In this document: piece after piece, positions 1 through 9,191 of the stretch | Layout: the number at the start of each line of letters is the position of its first letter | How positions within the stretch are numbered: position 1 is the stretch's first letter | Assembly: GCA_017964005.1 (NCBI GenBank) | Contig: JAGCSR010000033.1 | Location: 1 to 45,285, forward strand | Source of the DNA: Clostridiales bacterium | GTDB taxonomy: Bacteria > Bacillota > Clostridia > Saccharofermentanales > Saccharofermentanaceae | DNA length: 45,285 bases | Direction of reading: 5' to 3' | The notes under the pieces: model-generated | Seen by the model: only the letters and a program-made list of their open reading frames with translations | Database searches by the model: none | What the model was told of the DNA's origin: nothing | Made by a program: the position numbers and the translations under genes

Positions 1-26
1 CTTTATTTATTATTTTAATATAGCGT

Positions 27-79
27 TTCTCCCGAAAACTCTGTATAATGTATTCTCGTGAATTTACAGAGTGGGAGAA
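27..79 (+). promoter_or_regulatory. Two-part inverted repeat spanning the lysA promoter and ribosome binding site
   Basis: TTCTCCC (27-33) and ACTCTGTA (38-45) are matched exactly by TACAGAGT (65-72) and GGGAGAA (73-79), with only a 4-nt bulge (34-37) on the left. The right arm contains the lysA Shine-Dalgarno GGGAG (73-77), and the left arm enters the -10 box. In RNA read through from upstream the hairpin would hide the ribosome site; RNA started near 56 would lack the left arm. It could equally be a protein operator. Confidence 0.55.
44..49 (+). promoter_or_regulatory. -10 box of the lysA promoter
   Basis: A perfect TATAAT lies at 44-49, and its expected start point is near 56. No good -35 box is visible at the usual spacing. 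The box overlaps the upstream in-frame ATG at 48, so translation from that ATG is unlikely. This supports the GTG at 87 as the real lysA start. The box also overlaps the left arm of the inverted repeat at 27-79. Confidence 0.5.
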
Positions 80-86
80 TAAAGAA

Positions 87-1370
87 GTGAATAATACCAA
101 GAAACCGTTTATTACCAAGGAACAGGCGGAGGATATCATTCGCGATATCCCCACGCCTTTTCATATATATGACGAGGCCGGGATCCGCAGAAACTGCGAA
201 GCGGTAAAGAAGGCTTTTGCCTGGAATCCCGGATTCCGCGAATATTTCGCCGTCAAGGCTAATCCCAACCCTTATATCCTCAAGATCATGAGCGATTATG
301 ACTTCGGATTTGACTGTTCCAGTGAGGCCGAGCTCGTTTTGGCTGATGCGGTAGGAGCAGACGGTGCGCACATCATGTTCTCATCCAATGAGACTCCCGC
401 CAGGGAATATGCCATGGCATACAACATGGGAGCGATCATCAACCTTGACGACATTACACATATCGATTTCCTTAAGGGCATCATCGGAGACGAGTTTCCC
501 GAGACCATGAGCATCAGGTACAACCCCGGCAGAGTCTTCGATATGGGCAACGGCATCATGGATAACCCGGGAGATGCCAAGTACGGAATGACTACTGAGC
601 AGATCTACGAAGCATATAAGATGCTGGAAGCTCACGGAGTCAAGAAGTTCGGTATCCATGCTTTCCTTGCAAGTAACACCGTAACAAACGAATACTACCC
701 GATCCTGGCAGGACAGCTTTTCGAGTTGGCGGCAGATATCGAGAAGAAGACAGGATGCAAGTTCGCATTCATCAATCTGTCCGGCGGAGTAGGTGTTGCA
801 TACAGGCCCGAGCAGACTCCCAACGACATCCTTGCCATCGGCGAAGGTGTTCGGAAGAAGTACGAAGAGATCCTGGTCCCTGCAGGAATGGGCGATGTTG
901 CCATCTACTGCGAGATGGGCAGGTTCATGTCCGCGCCTTACGGTGCCCTCGTTACCCGCGCCATCCATGCCAAGCACATCTACAAGGAATATATCGGCGT
1001 TGATGCCTGTGCTGTAAACCTCATGAGACCTGCAATGTACGGCGCATATCACCACATCACCGTGCTGGGCAAAGAGGACGCTCCTTGTGATCATGTATAT
1101 GACGTAGTCGGAGCTTTGTGCGAGAACAACGATAAGTTTGCCATCGACCGACAGCTCCCCGAGATCGTGAACGGAGATATCATCTATATCCACGACGCAG
1201 GCGGACACGGTTATTCCATGGGTTACAACTATAACGGCAGGCTTAAGTCTGCAGAGGTGCTCCTTACGGAGTCCGGCGAGGCTAAGCTCATCAGAAGGGC
1301 TGAGACATTGAACGATTACTTTGCGACCCTTGACGGCACAGAGTACGCGGATAAGCTCATATCTAAGTAA
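87..1370 (+). CDS. lysA: Diaminopimelate decarboxylase (LysA-type PLP decarboxylase)
   Basis: This is a fold-type III PLP enzyme of the ornithine/diaminopimelate decarboxylase family. It would decarboxylate meso-diaminopimelate to L-lysine in the cytoplasm, the last step of lysine synthesis. The PLP lysine is K57 in the motif FAVKAN. A glycine-rich phosphate loop (LSGGVGVAYRP) lies in the middle of the barrel, and CENNDKFA near the C-terminus matches the family's CES-x-D substrate and dimer motif. I place the start at GTG 87 (427 aa) because GGGAG at 73-77 is well spaced and the ATG at 48 lies within the -10 box. It is the first gene of a long + strand run; the MarR gene begins 17 nt after it. 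A related carboxynorspermidine or other diamino-acid decarboxylase role is less likely but not excluded. Confidence 0.85.
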   Translation: MNNTKKPFITKEQAEDIIRDIPTPFHIYDEAGIRRNCEAVKKAFAWNPGFREYFAVKANPNPYILKIMSDYDFGFDCSSEAELVLADAVGADGAHIMFSSNETPAREYAMAYNMGAIINLDDITHIDFLKGIIGDEFPETMSIRYNPGRVFDMGNGIMDNPGDAKYGMTTEQIYEAYKMLEAHGVKKFGIHAFLASNTVTNEYYPILAGQLFELAADIEKKTGCKFAFINLSGGVGVAYRPEQTPNDILAIGEGVRKKYEEILVPAGMGDVAIYCEMGRFMSAPYGALVTRAIHAKHIYKEYIGVDACAVNLMRPAMYGAYHHITVLGKEDAPCDHVYDVVGALCENNDKFAIDRQLPEIVNGDIIYIHDAGGHGYSMGYNYNGRLKSAEVLLTESGEAKLIRRAETLNDYFATLDGTEYADKLISK

Positions 1371-1387
1371 GTTAACGGAGGCGGAAC

Positions 1388-1918
1388 GTGCAGGATAAAG
1401 AAGAAAGGATGTCAGCGGCTCTCGTAAGGATATTCGAGAACGTTATACTGACCGAGGAACTGTCTTTGAGACAGGGCTATTTCTCGGACCTTTCGATCGC
1501 GGAGATGCACACACTCACCGCAATCGGTCCCTATGAATCCAAGACAATGACCAAGACGGCCGCGATCCTGGGAATAACCACAGGAACACTTACGGTTGCC
1601 ATCGACAGGCTTGTCAAGAAGGGCTACGTTGAGCGCCGCCGTGATGAGAAGGACCGCCGTGTCGTAAGGATCAGCCTTACCCGTAACGGCAAGCTGGCCT
1701 GCAGGATGCACGGCAAGTTCCACCGTGTCCTGGCCAGAAGGATATTAGAGGCTTACGACAACGAAGAACAGGATATGCTCCTGGGATTGGTGGAAGATGT
1801 TGACAAGTACATGCAGTCCCGGGTTGAGAAATACGAAGACAAAGAAAACACGGAATCTATAAGAAAGACAGCAGCAGCTGTTGCGAAAGACAAGAGAAGG
1901 AGAAGAGAAGATGGATGA
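1388..1918 (+). CDS. MarR-family transcriptional regulator (FabT-like position)
   Basis: This 176-aa protein has the MarR winged helix. The recognition region is near residues 50-75 (MTKTAAILGITTGTLTVAIDRL), followed by the basic wing VERRRDEKDRRVVRISLT. The C-terminus is a highly charged tail rich in Lys, Arg and Glu that goes beyond the usual MarR length of about 145 aa. It starts at GTG 1388 behind GGAGGCGG. Its end overlaps the start of an acyl carrier protein gene by 8 nt. MarR proteins of the FabT type control fatty-acid genes and are often linked to acyl carrier proteins, so a lipid or acyl signal is a reasonable guess. Here the neighbours are surface-glycan-type genes rather than a fab operon, so the ligand is unknown. 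Confidence 0.8.
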   Translation: MQDKEERMSAALVRIFENVILTEELSLRQGYFSDLSIAEMHTLTAIGPYESKTMTKTAAILGITTGTLTVAIDRLVKKGYVERRRDEKDRRVVRISLTRNGKLACRMHGKFHRVLARRILEAYDNEEQDMLLGLVEDVDKYMQSRVEKYEDKENTESIRKTAAAVAKDKRRRREDG

Positions 1919-2183
1919 CGGTTCTGACAGTAAACGGAGAGAGAAGATAACGGATGATATAGTCGGACTTCTGACTGAATCATTGAATGTATCACCCGTG
2001 GACCTGAAAGGGGACACTAATCTCGTTGAAGAGCTTGCAATAGACTCGATGCAGCTTTATGAGTTTGTTGTGGATCTTGAGGAATCCTACAATATCAGGT
2101 TGCCCGATGAACTGCTGGAACAGATCGTAACCGTCAACGATATCGTTGATCTGGTTATGAAACTGACATCAGAAAACACATAA
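1911..2183 (+). CDS. Acyl carrier protein
   Basis: A 90-aa acidic four-helix carrier protein. The 4'-phosphopantetheine attachment serine is S46 in the motif AIDSMQ, with the following helix running into FVVDLEESYNI. The N-terminus carries about ten extra polar residues. I place the start at ATG 1911, directly behind a purine-rich AGGAGAAGAG; an upstream in-frame ATG at 1881 lies well inside the marR coding sequence. The stop overlaps the start of the YfhO-like gene (TAATG). No fatty-acid synthesis genes are nearby, so it may be a dedicated carrier for a surface-glycan acylation step or simply a second housekeeping ACP. The family is clear; the role here is inferred. Confidence 0.88.
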   Translation: MDDGSDSKRREKITDDIVGLLTESLNVSPVDLKGDTNLVEELAIDSMQLYEFVVDLEESYNIRLPDELLEQIVTVNDIVDLVMKLTSENT

Positions 2184-4915
2184 TGGCAAAGATAAGACTG
2201 AGAGCCGAATATAGGCAGTCACTGTTGAATATGTCGGTATGCCTGTTGTCCATGGCGGCAACGGCTGCCGTTCTCTTTGCCGTATTCGGATTCCTCGGTA
2301 TCGCCCCCCTCGGAAGTTCGGCATTGCTGTTCCGTGACGGTCAGAACCAGATGACCGATCTGTTCTGCTGGTTCAAGGATGTTCTCGAAGGAAAAGGGAC
2401 GATAGATTACACATTCACCAAATCCCTGGGCGGCAGTAACCTTGCCGTATTCGCATATTATCTGGCATCGCCTTTCTCGCTGCTTATCATGCTGTTCGGT
2501 AAGAACAGGGTGGCAGAATTTTTGGATGTGTTATTCATCATCAAGACATGTGTTGCGGCAGGAACGGCATCTTATTATCTTGTCCGCAGATTCAAGCCTT
2601 ACGGCATCTTCCGTTATGGTGTCACTTTAGTACTCGCAATGTCATATGCTTTGAGCACCTATTTTGTATGCCAGAGCAGCAATACCATGTGGCTTGACGG
2701 TGCATATCTGCTCCCGGTCGTACTGGCTGGAGTGGAGAAACTGGCAGAGGGACGCAAGAGCACCCAGCTTATCGTATCTTTGGCATTCGGACTTTGCTTT
2801 AACTGGTACACAGGCGTGATCAATGTCATGTTTGCCGGGATCTGGCTGGTGTTCGATATCGTAAGACGCATCGTGTCAGACGATGAGACCGATGAGAAGG
2901 GGAGCATCTGCCGTGGTATTCCTTCCGGAGCTTTGGGTGTTGTGATCGTTTTTATCCGCTTCATCATATCCTGTATATGTTCGGCGGTGATATCCTGCGC
3001 GATACTTCTTCCGACTCTTTATATGCTGTCGGAGAGGACATACGGCAAGTCGGATCTGTCCGCGCTTACGGATCTTCGCTTTATCGGAAAGGTTATAGAT
3101 GTTGTATCGAATTATGCTTTCGGTAATATCAGCACAAAGGGAAGCCCGTCCCTGTTTGCGGGAAGCTTCGTCTTTATCGGCATAGTCCTGCTGTTCATCG
3201 CCGGATGGAAGAACATCAAAGAGAAGATCGTATACGGAGTCTTCCTTCTGTTTACCGTGATGATCTTCTATTGGCAGCCTCTGGTATCACTGTTCTCGCT
3301 CCTTCGCGAAGTCGAGTCCTTCTGGTACAGATATGCGTATGTCGGGATCTTTGCTCTGATATTCATCTCGGCATCATTCTATCTTGATCAGGGGTTTGCG
3401 GGTGTCAGACCCTGGATGCCCGCAGTTGCCGCAGCAGGATTGATCATTATCGCCACGATCATGGGAATAGTCTGTAACACAGCAGTCAATTCTCACCAGA
3501 TCCTTTTCGCGTCTACGGTGGAAGACCTTACGGGCGGTGCGCGTATCGATTACGAGACAGTTCCCGTTGTCTGCAAGTTGATCTTCCCGGCATTGATATC
3601 GGTGCTGATGTATGTCTGTATTTTCGCAAGGGAAGAGAAGCGCTGGTTCAGGTATGTTCTGTCCTGCATTCTTGCGGGAGCGATAGTGTTCGAGCTGGCT
3701 TTGGGACAGGCGATCCTTGCCAGGATATACAGCACGGAGAACGGAAGTTCGGATCTTGCAAGATATATCAAATGTGAGACGGCTCTTCTTGATGCCGTTC
3801 CCGACAGTTCCTTTGTCAGAAGAGTTCAGACCACATACCACGGAACCCATTCCGAAGCGCCGCTTTATACTTCTTACAACGAACCTATGGCTTTCGGGTT
3901 CAATTCGGTCACATCTTTCGTGTCTGATCCGGAAGAACCTACGACAAAGTTTTTGGATAAGGCGGGATATCCTGCATATAAGGATACGATCAATGTAACA
4001 TCTTCCGAGAATCTGGCATTGGACAGCCTGCTCGGCGTAAAGTATGTGATGCTTGCTGCAGATGATACCGATAACGCAGGACTTCAGTATATTGCGGGAA
4101 TAGAAGGATTCAAGAATATCTATTCAAATCCGGCAGCTCTTCCCGTTGCGTTCAAATATAACTGGGTCGGAAACTATGACAGTGACAAGACGGATCCCGC
4201 GGAATACCTGAATGACATGTACAGGGTATTGACGGGTACCGAAGAAGATATATTTACCGGGATCGAATTTGAAGAGACATCAGAAGGCATTAACCATGAA
4301 TTCAAAGCGGTGATCCCCGAAGATATGGATCTTGACAGAAAGATCATCTATGCAGACTTTGCTACGGATTCTTCCGAGCCTGCGGTAATGTATATCAACG
4401 GCAACAGATATTCTGACTGCTTCAGGTTCCTGGCTCCCTCATTCGTAAGAGTTGCTGCGGACGATCAAGGCAACGCTTCCGTCCGTATCTCTTTCGAAAA
4501 GTATAAGGGCACGGATGAGATCCCGGTTAATGCATCTTTCTGGGTATTGGATCTTGATGTCCTCGAGGAAGCTGCCAAATCGGCGCGTCTTGATTCCGTT
4601 TCCCGCCAGGTGATCGAGGACGGATATGCAAGATTTGAGGTAAATGATGCAAAAGCAGGACAGAGCCTGTTTACATCGATCCCCTACGAGAGGGGATGGG
4701 AGATAAGCCTTAACGGCAAACCCGTTAATTTTCAGCTTATCGGAGGGACACTCATAAGCGTTCCTTTGGAAGAAGGCAATAACATGATAGAGATGAAGTA
4801 TGAGATACCTTACAAGCAGACAGGGTTGTATATAAGCATCGGAGGGGTTGTGATGTTTATTGTGATCCTTGCTGCCGAGGAACTTTTAAGAACAAGAAAC
4901 AGAAGAGGTGATTGA
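2183..4915 (+). CDS. YfhO-family multi-spanning membrane protein (GT-C-type)
   Basis: A 910-aa protein with a Lys/Arg-rich start, about a dozen hydrophobic segments in residues 15-520, one C-terminal membrane span near 880-900, and a large extracytoplasmic domain (roughly 520-870) between them. The N-terminal loop FRDGQNQMTDLF and the later GGSNLAVFAYYLASPFSLL match the YfhO family, whose Bacillus and Listeria members glycosylate lipoteichoic acid or related polymers using undecaprenyl-phosphate sugars. It would act at the outer face of the membrane. It starts at ATG 2183, overlapping the ACP stop, and the aldolase gene follows within 2 nt, so tight co-expression is expected. The sugar and the acceptor cannot be read from the sequence. 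Confidence 0.8.
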   Translation: MAKIRLRAEYRQSLLNMSVCLLSMAATAAVLFAVFGFLGIAPLGSSALLFRDGQNQMTDLFCWFKDVLEGKGTIDYTFTKSLGGSNLAVFAYYLASPFSLLIMLFGKNRVAEFLDVLFIIKTCVAAGTASYYLVRRFKPYGIFRYGVTLVLAMSYALSTYFVCQSSNTMWLDGAYLLPVVLAGVEKLAEGRKSTQLIVSLAFGLCFNWYTGVINVMFAGIWLVFDIVRRIVSDDETDEKGSICRGIPSGALGVVIVFIRFIISCICSAVISCAILLPTLYMLSERTYGKSDLSALTDLRFIGKVIDVVSNYAFGNISTKGSPSLFAGSFVFIGIVLLFIAGWKNIKEKIVYGVFLLFTVMIFYWQPLVSLFSLLREVESFWYRYAYVGIFALIFISASFYLDQGFAGVRPWMPAVAAAGLIIIATIMGIVCNTAVNSHQILFASTVEDLTGGARIDYETVPVVCKLIFPALISVLMYVCIFAREEKRWFRYVLSCILAGAIVFELALGQAILARIYSTENGSSDLARYIKCETALLDAVPDSSFVRRVQTTYHGTHSEAPLYTSYNEPMAFGFNSVTSFVSDPEEPTTKFLDKAGYPAYKDTINVTSSENLALDSLLGVKYVMLAADDTDNAGLQYIAGIEGFKNIYSNPAALPVAFKYNWVGNYDSDKTDPAEYLNDMYRVLTGTEEDIFTGIEFEETSEGINHEFKAVIPEDMDLDRKIIYADFATDSSEPAVMYINGNRYSDCFRFLAPSFVRVAADDQGNASVRISFEKYKGTDEIPVNASFWVLDLDVLEEAAKSARLDSVSRQVIEDGYARFEVNDAKAGQSLFTSIPYERGWEISLNGKPVNFQLIGGTLISVPLEEGNNMIEMKYEIPYKQTGLYISIGGVVMFIVILAAEELLRTRNRRGD

Positions 4916-4916
4916 G

Positions 4917-5891
4917 ATGAAGGAACTGTCGAATCTTTTGGGGTACCGCGATACCATCAGAGTACTTGACTGCACCATGCGCGACGGAGGACTCGTTAAC
5001 GGGTTCGGTTTTACGGACGAATTTGTTAAGGCTCTTTACCAGACGAACATCAGCGCCGGAGTTGACTGCATGGAACTCGGATATAAAGCTGATAAGATGA
5101 TCTTCGATCAGGATAAGTTCGGCAAGTGGAAGTTCTGTAACGATGATGATATCTTTGCGGTCATAGGTGATAATGCCGACAAGAAGATCAAGCTTGCCGT
5201 TATGGCCGATGTCGGAAGGTGCAATTTCCGGGAAGACATAAGACCGAGATCTGAAAGCGCAGTCGATATCATCCGCGTCGCAACATACGTCAATACTATC
5301 CCCGAATGCTGTCTTATGATCGAAGACGCTAAGAACAAGGGGTATGAAGTTACCTGTAATATCATGGCTGTTGCCACGTCCCAGGAAGCTGATATCAAGT
5401 GCGCCCTGGAGATGATCGCCAAGACCGGAGTTGACGTGATCTATATCGTTGACAGTTACGGCTCTCTCTATCCCGAACAGATCGCCAGGATCTCTGATCT
5501 GTATCTCGAATACGGCAACAAGTACGGGATCGAGATAGGCATTCATTCTCACAACAATCAGCAGCTTGCTTTTGCCAATACGATAGAGGCATGCGGTGAC
5601 GGAGTTAACTGGCTCGATGCTACATACTTCGGTATGGGACGCGGTGCCGGCAACTGCGCTATGGAGAACCTCATCGCATTCCTGCGTAATCCCAAATACA
5701 GGATCTATCCTGTCATCAAGTTTATCGAAGAATATATGGTTCCTATCTCTTCGGAGTGCAAGTGGGGATATGATATGCAGTATCTTATGACAGGTATCCT
5801 TAACCAGCATCCGAGGACAGCCATCAAGTTTACTGCCGACGGCAGACACGATTATACGGGATTCTATAAAGAGATAGTTGCCCAGGATTAA
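4917..5891 (+). CDS. DRE-TIM metallolyase-type aldolase (HMGL-like)
   Basis: A 324-aa soluble TIM-barrel protein of the HMG-CoA lyase / 4-hydroxy-2-oxovalerate aldolase superfamily. The signature DCTMRDGG is at residues 18-25, the metal-binding HSH is at H210 and H212, and the late motif DATYFGMGRGAGN completes the active site. These residues are intact, so an active metal-dependent C-C lyase or synthase is expected. I place the start at ATG 4917 because AGAGGTGA sits just upstream; GTG 4908 would leave no room for a ribosome site. It lies between a YfhO-type and a GT-C-type membrane protein with no catabolic partner (no acylating aldehyde dehydrogenase, no hydratase). That argues for a role in making a modified sugar or acid building block rather than in catabolism. 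The substrate is unknown. Confidence 0.75.
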   Translation: MKELSNLLGYRDTIRVLDCTMRDGGLVNGFGFTDEFVKALYQTNISAGVDCMELGYKADKMIFDQDKFGKWKFCNDDDIFAVIGDNADKKIKLAVMADVGRCNFREDIRPRSESAVDIIRVATYVNTIPECCLMIEDAKNKGYEVTCNIMAVATSQEADIKCALEMIAKTGVDVIYIVDSYGSLYPEQIARISDLYLEYGNKYGIEIGIHSHNNQQLAFANTIEACGDGVNWLDATYFGMGRGAGNCAMENLIAFLRNPKYRIYPVIKFIEEYMVPISSECKWGYDMQYLMTGILNQHPRTAIKFTADGRHDYTGFYKEIVAQD

Positions 5892-5908
5892 TGTATCGGA
5901 GGCGTCCT

Positions 5909-7570
5909 GTGAAGGATACAAGAGAAGTTAACATGCCTTTTTCCTCTGCATTTGCAAGGATAAACGATCTTCCGGCAAAGAAGGTTGCGATCGCTGTTAC
6001 GGTATTCTTTGCGATATTATCTTCCGTTGTAGTTTGCTTCCATGAACCCTGGCTGGATGAAGCGCAGTCCTGGCTTATCGCAAGGGATGCTTCCTACTAT
6101 GATATATTCCTTGTTCTGCCTCATGTGGAAGGACATGTCCCGTTCTGGTGGTTCCTGCTCAGTATCCCCGCCAAACTGGGAGTGCCTTATGAGATCGGTC
6201 TTAAAGCCGTAAACATCATTATTGCCATCGCAGCCTGCGCCGTATTTGAGTTTAAGTCTCCGTTCCCGAACGCATTCAAGATCTTGTTTCCGTTTACGTA
6301 TTTTTTCTTCTACCAATATGCGCAGATATCAAGACCTTACATGCTGCTGGTATTGGCGCTGTTCATTGCGGCCATGACTTTCCGTTCAAGAACCGATAAA
6401 CCTTGGGCACATCTTTTGTCTCTCATATTACTATGCCTCTCCGATACTTTCGGTATAGGGGCAGCAGGAGGGATCGCGGTTGCATGGACATTGAGTGTTA
6501 TAGCAAGTATTGCCCGCAAGGATAAGAAGAATATCCGAAGCAATGTTAAGCAGGCAGTATGTCTTGCAGTCCTTCTCGTATCGGCGTTGATAATGATATG
6601 GAACATAACCCCGAATCTCGATGCGACAGCAACGGGTAATATCAATGCTGCAAATATAATCAAGGCTTTTGTATCAGAATTATTTATCGTTCCTTCAGAA
6701 CTTTGTTTTACGACATTTACCTTATACGGACCTTTGGCTGCCCAGGAGCTTGGAATTGTTCAACTGATCATTGCCGGTCTTTTGAGCATCGTGATATGGG
6801 CAATGTTCTTCAAGGCCTTTCTTCACAAGGATATTGCATTAGACATCGTTTTACCGATCTTCATTTTTGCAGCTGCCGGGTCTTTGTACATCTATTCCCA
6901 CCATTACGGGCTTTTGCTCATGCTCGGCATCTATTGCGCATGGATCTCCTTAGAACGGCATAAGAGTGTTGGGGTCTCAAAGGATCTTTTCTCCGGTATC
7001 GGGGCAGTCATATGCGCCGTAGCCGTGTTTATGGGATTGATGTGGACCGGGTTCTCCGCGGTAAACGATATCTGCCATCCTTATTGGGTATCAAGAGACC
7101 TTTACACATGGATAGAGGCTAATGATCTGGAGAGCTGCACATGGCTTGCCGTATGGGATATCGAAGTAGAGGACGGGAAGATCTTATCGCAGAATACGGG
7201 TGTTACCCGTGAAGCTATCCCGGTCAACCCGTATCTTAAGAGCAGCAAGCCGCTCAACTACAATAACGAAGGATATACATATGCTCTGTTCCGTGATAAT
7301 TCGGATGCGGAGAATGCAGCTGATATTGAGAAATGGAAGATGGCACCGGAACCGGACCTTATCTTATGCAGTGATGTAGCTGAGGTCATGGCGGTAATAG
7401 ACGAGATGGGCTATACATCAACATACGATATCGTCTATGTGAAAGAATGCAGGAGTACATGGAAGGCCGACTTCACCAAGGGCGGAGCCATCGTCTACGC
7501 AAGAAGGGAATCGGCACTTCCGATCAAGCCTGACATAGCTGATCTTCCGTCGATAATGGGGCAGGGATAA
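5909..7570 (+). CDS. GT-C-type integral membrane glycosyltransferase-like protein (paralogue 1)
   Basis: A 553-aa multi-spanning protein. After the first membrane span it has CFHEPWLDEAQSW, with H45-E46 and D50-E51. The acidic DE pair in the first outer loop is the hallmark position of GT-C enzymes (PMT/ArnT-like), where the aspartate is catalytic. About ten further hydrophobic segments follow, then a C-terminal soluble part of about 150 residues. I place the start at GTG 5909 behind CGGAGG (5897-5902); the ATG at 5891 overlaps the previous stop and lacks a spaced ribosome site. It is clearly paralogous to the genes at 7574 and 13970. The lipid-linked donor and the acceptor are unknown, and no exact family name is claimed. 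Confidence 0.7.
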   Translation: MKDTREVNMPFSSAFARINDLPAKKVAIAVTVFFAILSSVVVCFHEPWLDEAQSWLIARDASYYDIFLVLPHVEGHVPFWWFLLSIPAKLGVPYEIGLKAVNIIIAIAACAVFEFKSPFPNAFKILFPFTYFFFYQYAQISRPYMLLVLALFIAAMTFRSRTDKPWAHLLSLILLCLSDTFGIGAAGGIAVAWTLSVIASIARKDKKNIRSNVKQAVCLAVLLVSALIMIWNITPNLDATATGNINAANIIKAFVSELFIVPSELCFTTFTLYGPLAAQELGIVQLIIAGLLSIVIWAMFFKAFLHKDIALDIVLPIFIFAAAGSLYIYSHHYGLLLMLGIYCAWISLERHKSVGVSKDLFSGIGAVICAVAVFMGLMWTGFSAVNDICHPYWVSRDLYTWIEANDLESCTWLAVWDIEVEDGKILSQNTGVTREAIPVNPYLKSSKPLNYNNEGYTYALFRDNSDAENAADIEKWKMAPEPDLILCSDVAEVMAVIDEMGYTSTYDIVYVKECRSTWKADFTKGGAIVYARRESALPIKPDIADLPSIMGQG

Positions 7571-7573
7571 GTA

Positions 7574-9181
7574 ATGAAAGAACTGGCCGGCAAACTCAAG
7601 AAATACAACGATATCAAGCCTTCCTATGTGGGAGGCGCGGTCCTTATCGTTTATGCCGTTCTGCTCATAATAATCGCCTGTTTCCACGAGCCCTGGTACG
7701 ATGAGGCTCAGGCATGGCAGGTGGCAAGGGGAGCGTCGTATTACGAGATCCTGTTCTCGCTTCCTCACTATGAATCGCACCCGCCTCTTTGGCATCTGAT
7801 CCTGTCGGTCCCGGCCAAACTCGGACTTCCTTATGAAGCAAGCATAAAGACGATCAACATAATATTCTGTCTGCTCGGGATCTTCCTTCTCGAATTCAAG
7901 TCCTGTTTTACCAACTGGATGAAGACATTCCTGCCGTTCACATTCTTTATCTTTTATCAGTTCGGTGTGATCTCGAGACCTTATTCCATGATGCTGTTCG
8001 CGCTCCTTCTGTGCGCGATGTTCTTCAAGGATAAGAACGATAAACCCATAAGGCTCATACTGAGTCTTATGTTCTTATGTCTTACATCAGATTACGGTGT
8101 GGCGATAGCCGGAGGTATTACCGTTGCGTGGCTGATCGATATCATCATCGACAAGAAGAAGGGGTTCTTGCAAGACCTGTTCTGCGGAAATTTACCGAGA
8201 CTTATCGGTTTTGCGGCACTGCTGCTTTTGGCTGTGATCATTGCATTGGAAGTGTGGCCCGCATCTGATGTATCGGTTATCCTGGATACTCCTTTGTGGT
8301 ACAAATTCTATATGATACTGCTGGTCGCGCCAGCAGAGGCTTTCATGACTAACTGTCTTTCGGGAGAGAATCTGGGTGCCACGGTTACGGATATTGCAGG
8401 CGTTATATTGACGGCGGCCATATCGATATCATTCTGGCTGTTCGGTATCTTCGAATCATACAGACGCCGTGCTCTGCATCACTTCCTTCTGCCTCTTTTG
8501 TTCTTTGCGTTGATCGGTGCATTCTACAGCACTCCGCACCATTACGGCATATATGTGATGCTCTTTATCTATGAATTCTGGGTCTTAAGAGACGAACCTG
8601 TCATACTTGCGACAGATACCAAACTCCATGATCTGTCGTACAGACCTTGGGTCCGCATTGTCTTAAGATCCGTTGTTGCTCTTGCATGTGCGGTGTCATG
8701 CTATTGGACATTGATGGCATCCCTTAACGAATTGATATATCCCTTCTATTACTCCAGGGATGTTGCACGATGGATCAGGGAGAATACCAAAGATGAAGAT
8801 GTGGTCATGGCCAGCTGGTATCCGATCTATACGGCAGATGATACCGGTGATAAGGTGCTGTCAGGTGTCAATTACAAGATCGTCGCGGATTTCTCTGTCC
8901 CGATAGAACCTTATTTTGACCACGATATCATTGACAATCAGGTACTGCCGTACCAATATCTCGGTTCGTTATCCGATGAATTCAAGAACGGGTATTTTGA
9001 GAAGACCAAGAGTATGCTGCCGGCAGATTACATCCTGACATATAATACCGAGTATATCCCGGGATTCCTTGAGGCCCTGGGATCGGATGAAGAGTACGAA
9101 CTTATCGAAGTGTTCTATAATTACCGTATCTACAAGGATAAGGTGATACCCTTCAATGTGATGATGTTCAAGAGAAAGTGA
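7574..9181 (+). CDS. GT-C-type integral membrane glycosyltransferase-like protein (paralogue 2)
   Basis: A 535-aa paralogue of the preceding gene, separated from it by 3 nt. It has the same first-loop motif CFHEPWYDEAQAW (D43-E44) and then LPHYESHPPLWHLILSVPAKLGLPYE, a conserved block in all three paralogues. Later conserved landmarks are FYQFGVISRPY and the HHYGIYVMLF segment. The C-terminal outer domain ends with a predicted beta-rich part (YNYRIYKDKVIPFNVMMF). About ten membrane spans are visible. Family knowledge places GT-C enzymes at the membrane, using polyprenyl-phosphate sugars. Tandem copies suggest each adds a different sugar or uses a different acceptor; this is inference. Confidence 0.7.
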   Translation: MKELAGKLKKYNDIKPSYVGGAVLIVYAVLLIIIACFHEPWYDEAQAWQVARGASYYEILFSLPHYESHPPLWHLILSVPAKLGLPYEASIKTINIIFCLLGIFLLEFKSCFTNWMKTFLPFTFFIFYQFGVISRPYSMMLFALLLCAMFFKDKNDKPIRLILSLMFLCLTSDYGVAIAGGITVAWLIDIIIDKKKGFLQDLFCGNLPRLIGFAALLLLAVIIALEVWPASDVSVILDTPLWYKFYMILLVAPAEAFMTNCLSGENLGATVTDIAGVILTAAISISFWLFGIFESYRRRALHHFLLPLLFFALIGAFYSTPHHYGIYVMLFIYEFWVLRDEPVILATDTKLHDLSYRPWVRIVLRSVVALACAVSCYWTLMASLNELIYPFYYSRDVARWIRENTKDEDVVMASWYPIYTADDTGDKVLSGVNYKIVADFSVPIEPYFDHDIIDNQVLPYQYLGSLSDEFKNGYFEKTKSMLPADYILTYNTEYIPGFLEALGSDEEYELIEVFYNYRIYKDKVIPFNVMMFKRK

Positions 9182-9191
9182 AGCCGAAGAT

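Noticed and set aside
1..86. A lysine riboswitch or T-box before lysA
   Set aside because: Only about 86 bases are available and no riboswitch or T-box core is present; only a simple inverted repeat can be seen. A longer leader outside the window cannot be excluded.
381..1208. A 275-codon open frame on the - strand opposite lysA
   Set aside because: It is antisense to a clear decarboxylase, has no ribosome site and shows no protein-like motif. The G/C bias at codon positions in this genome opens long antisense frames.
4857..5921. A 354-codon open frame on the - strand opposite the aldolase
   Set aside because: It shadows the aldolase, whose active-site motifs are intact on the + strand; the antisense protein has no recognisable domain.
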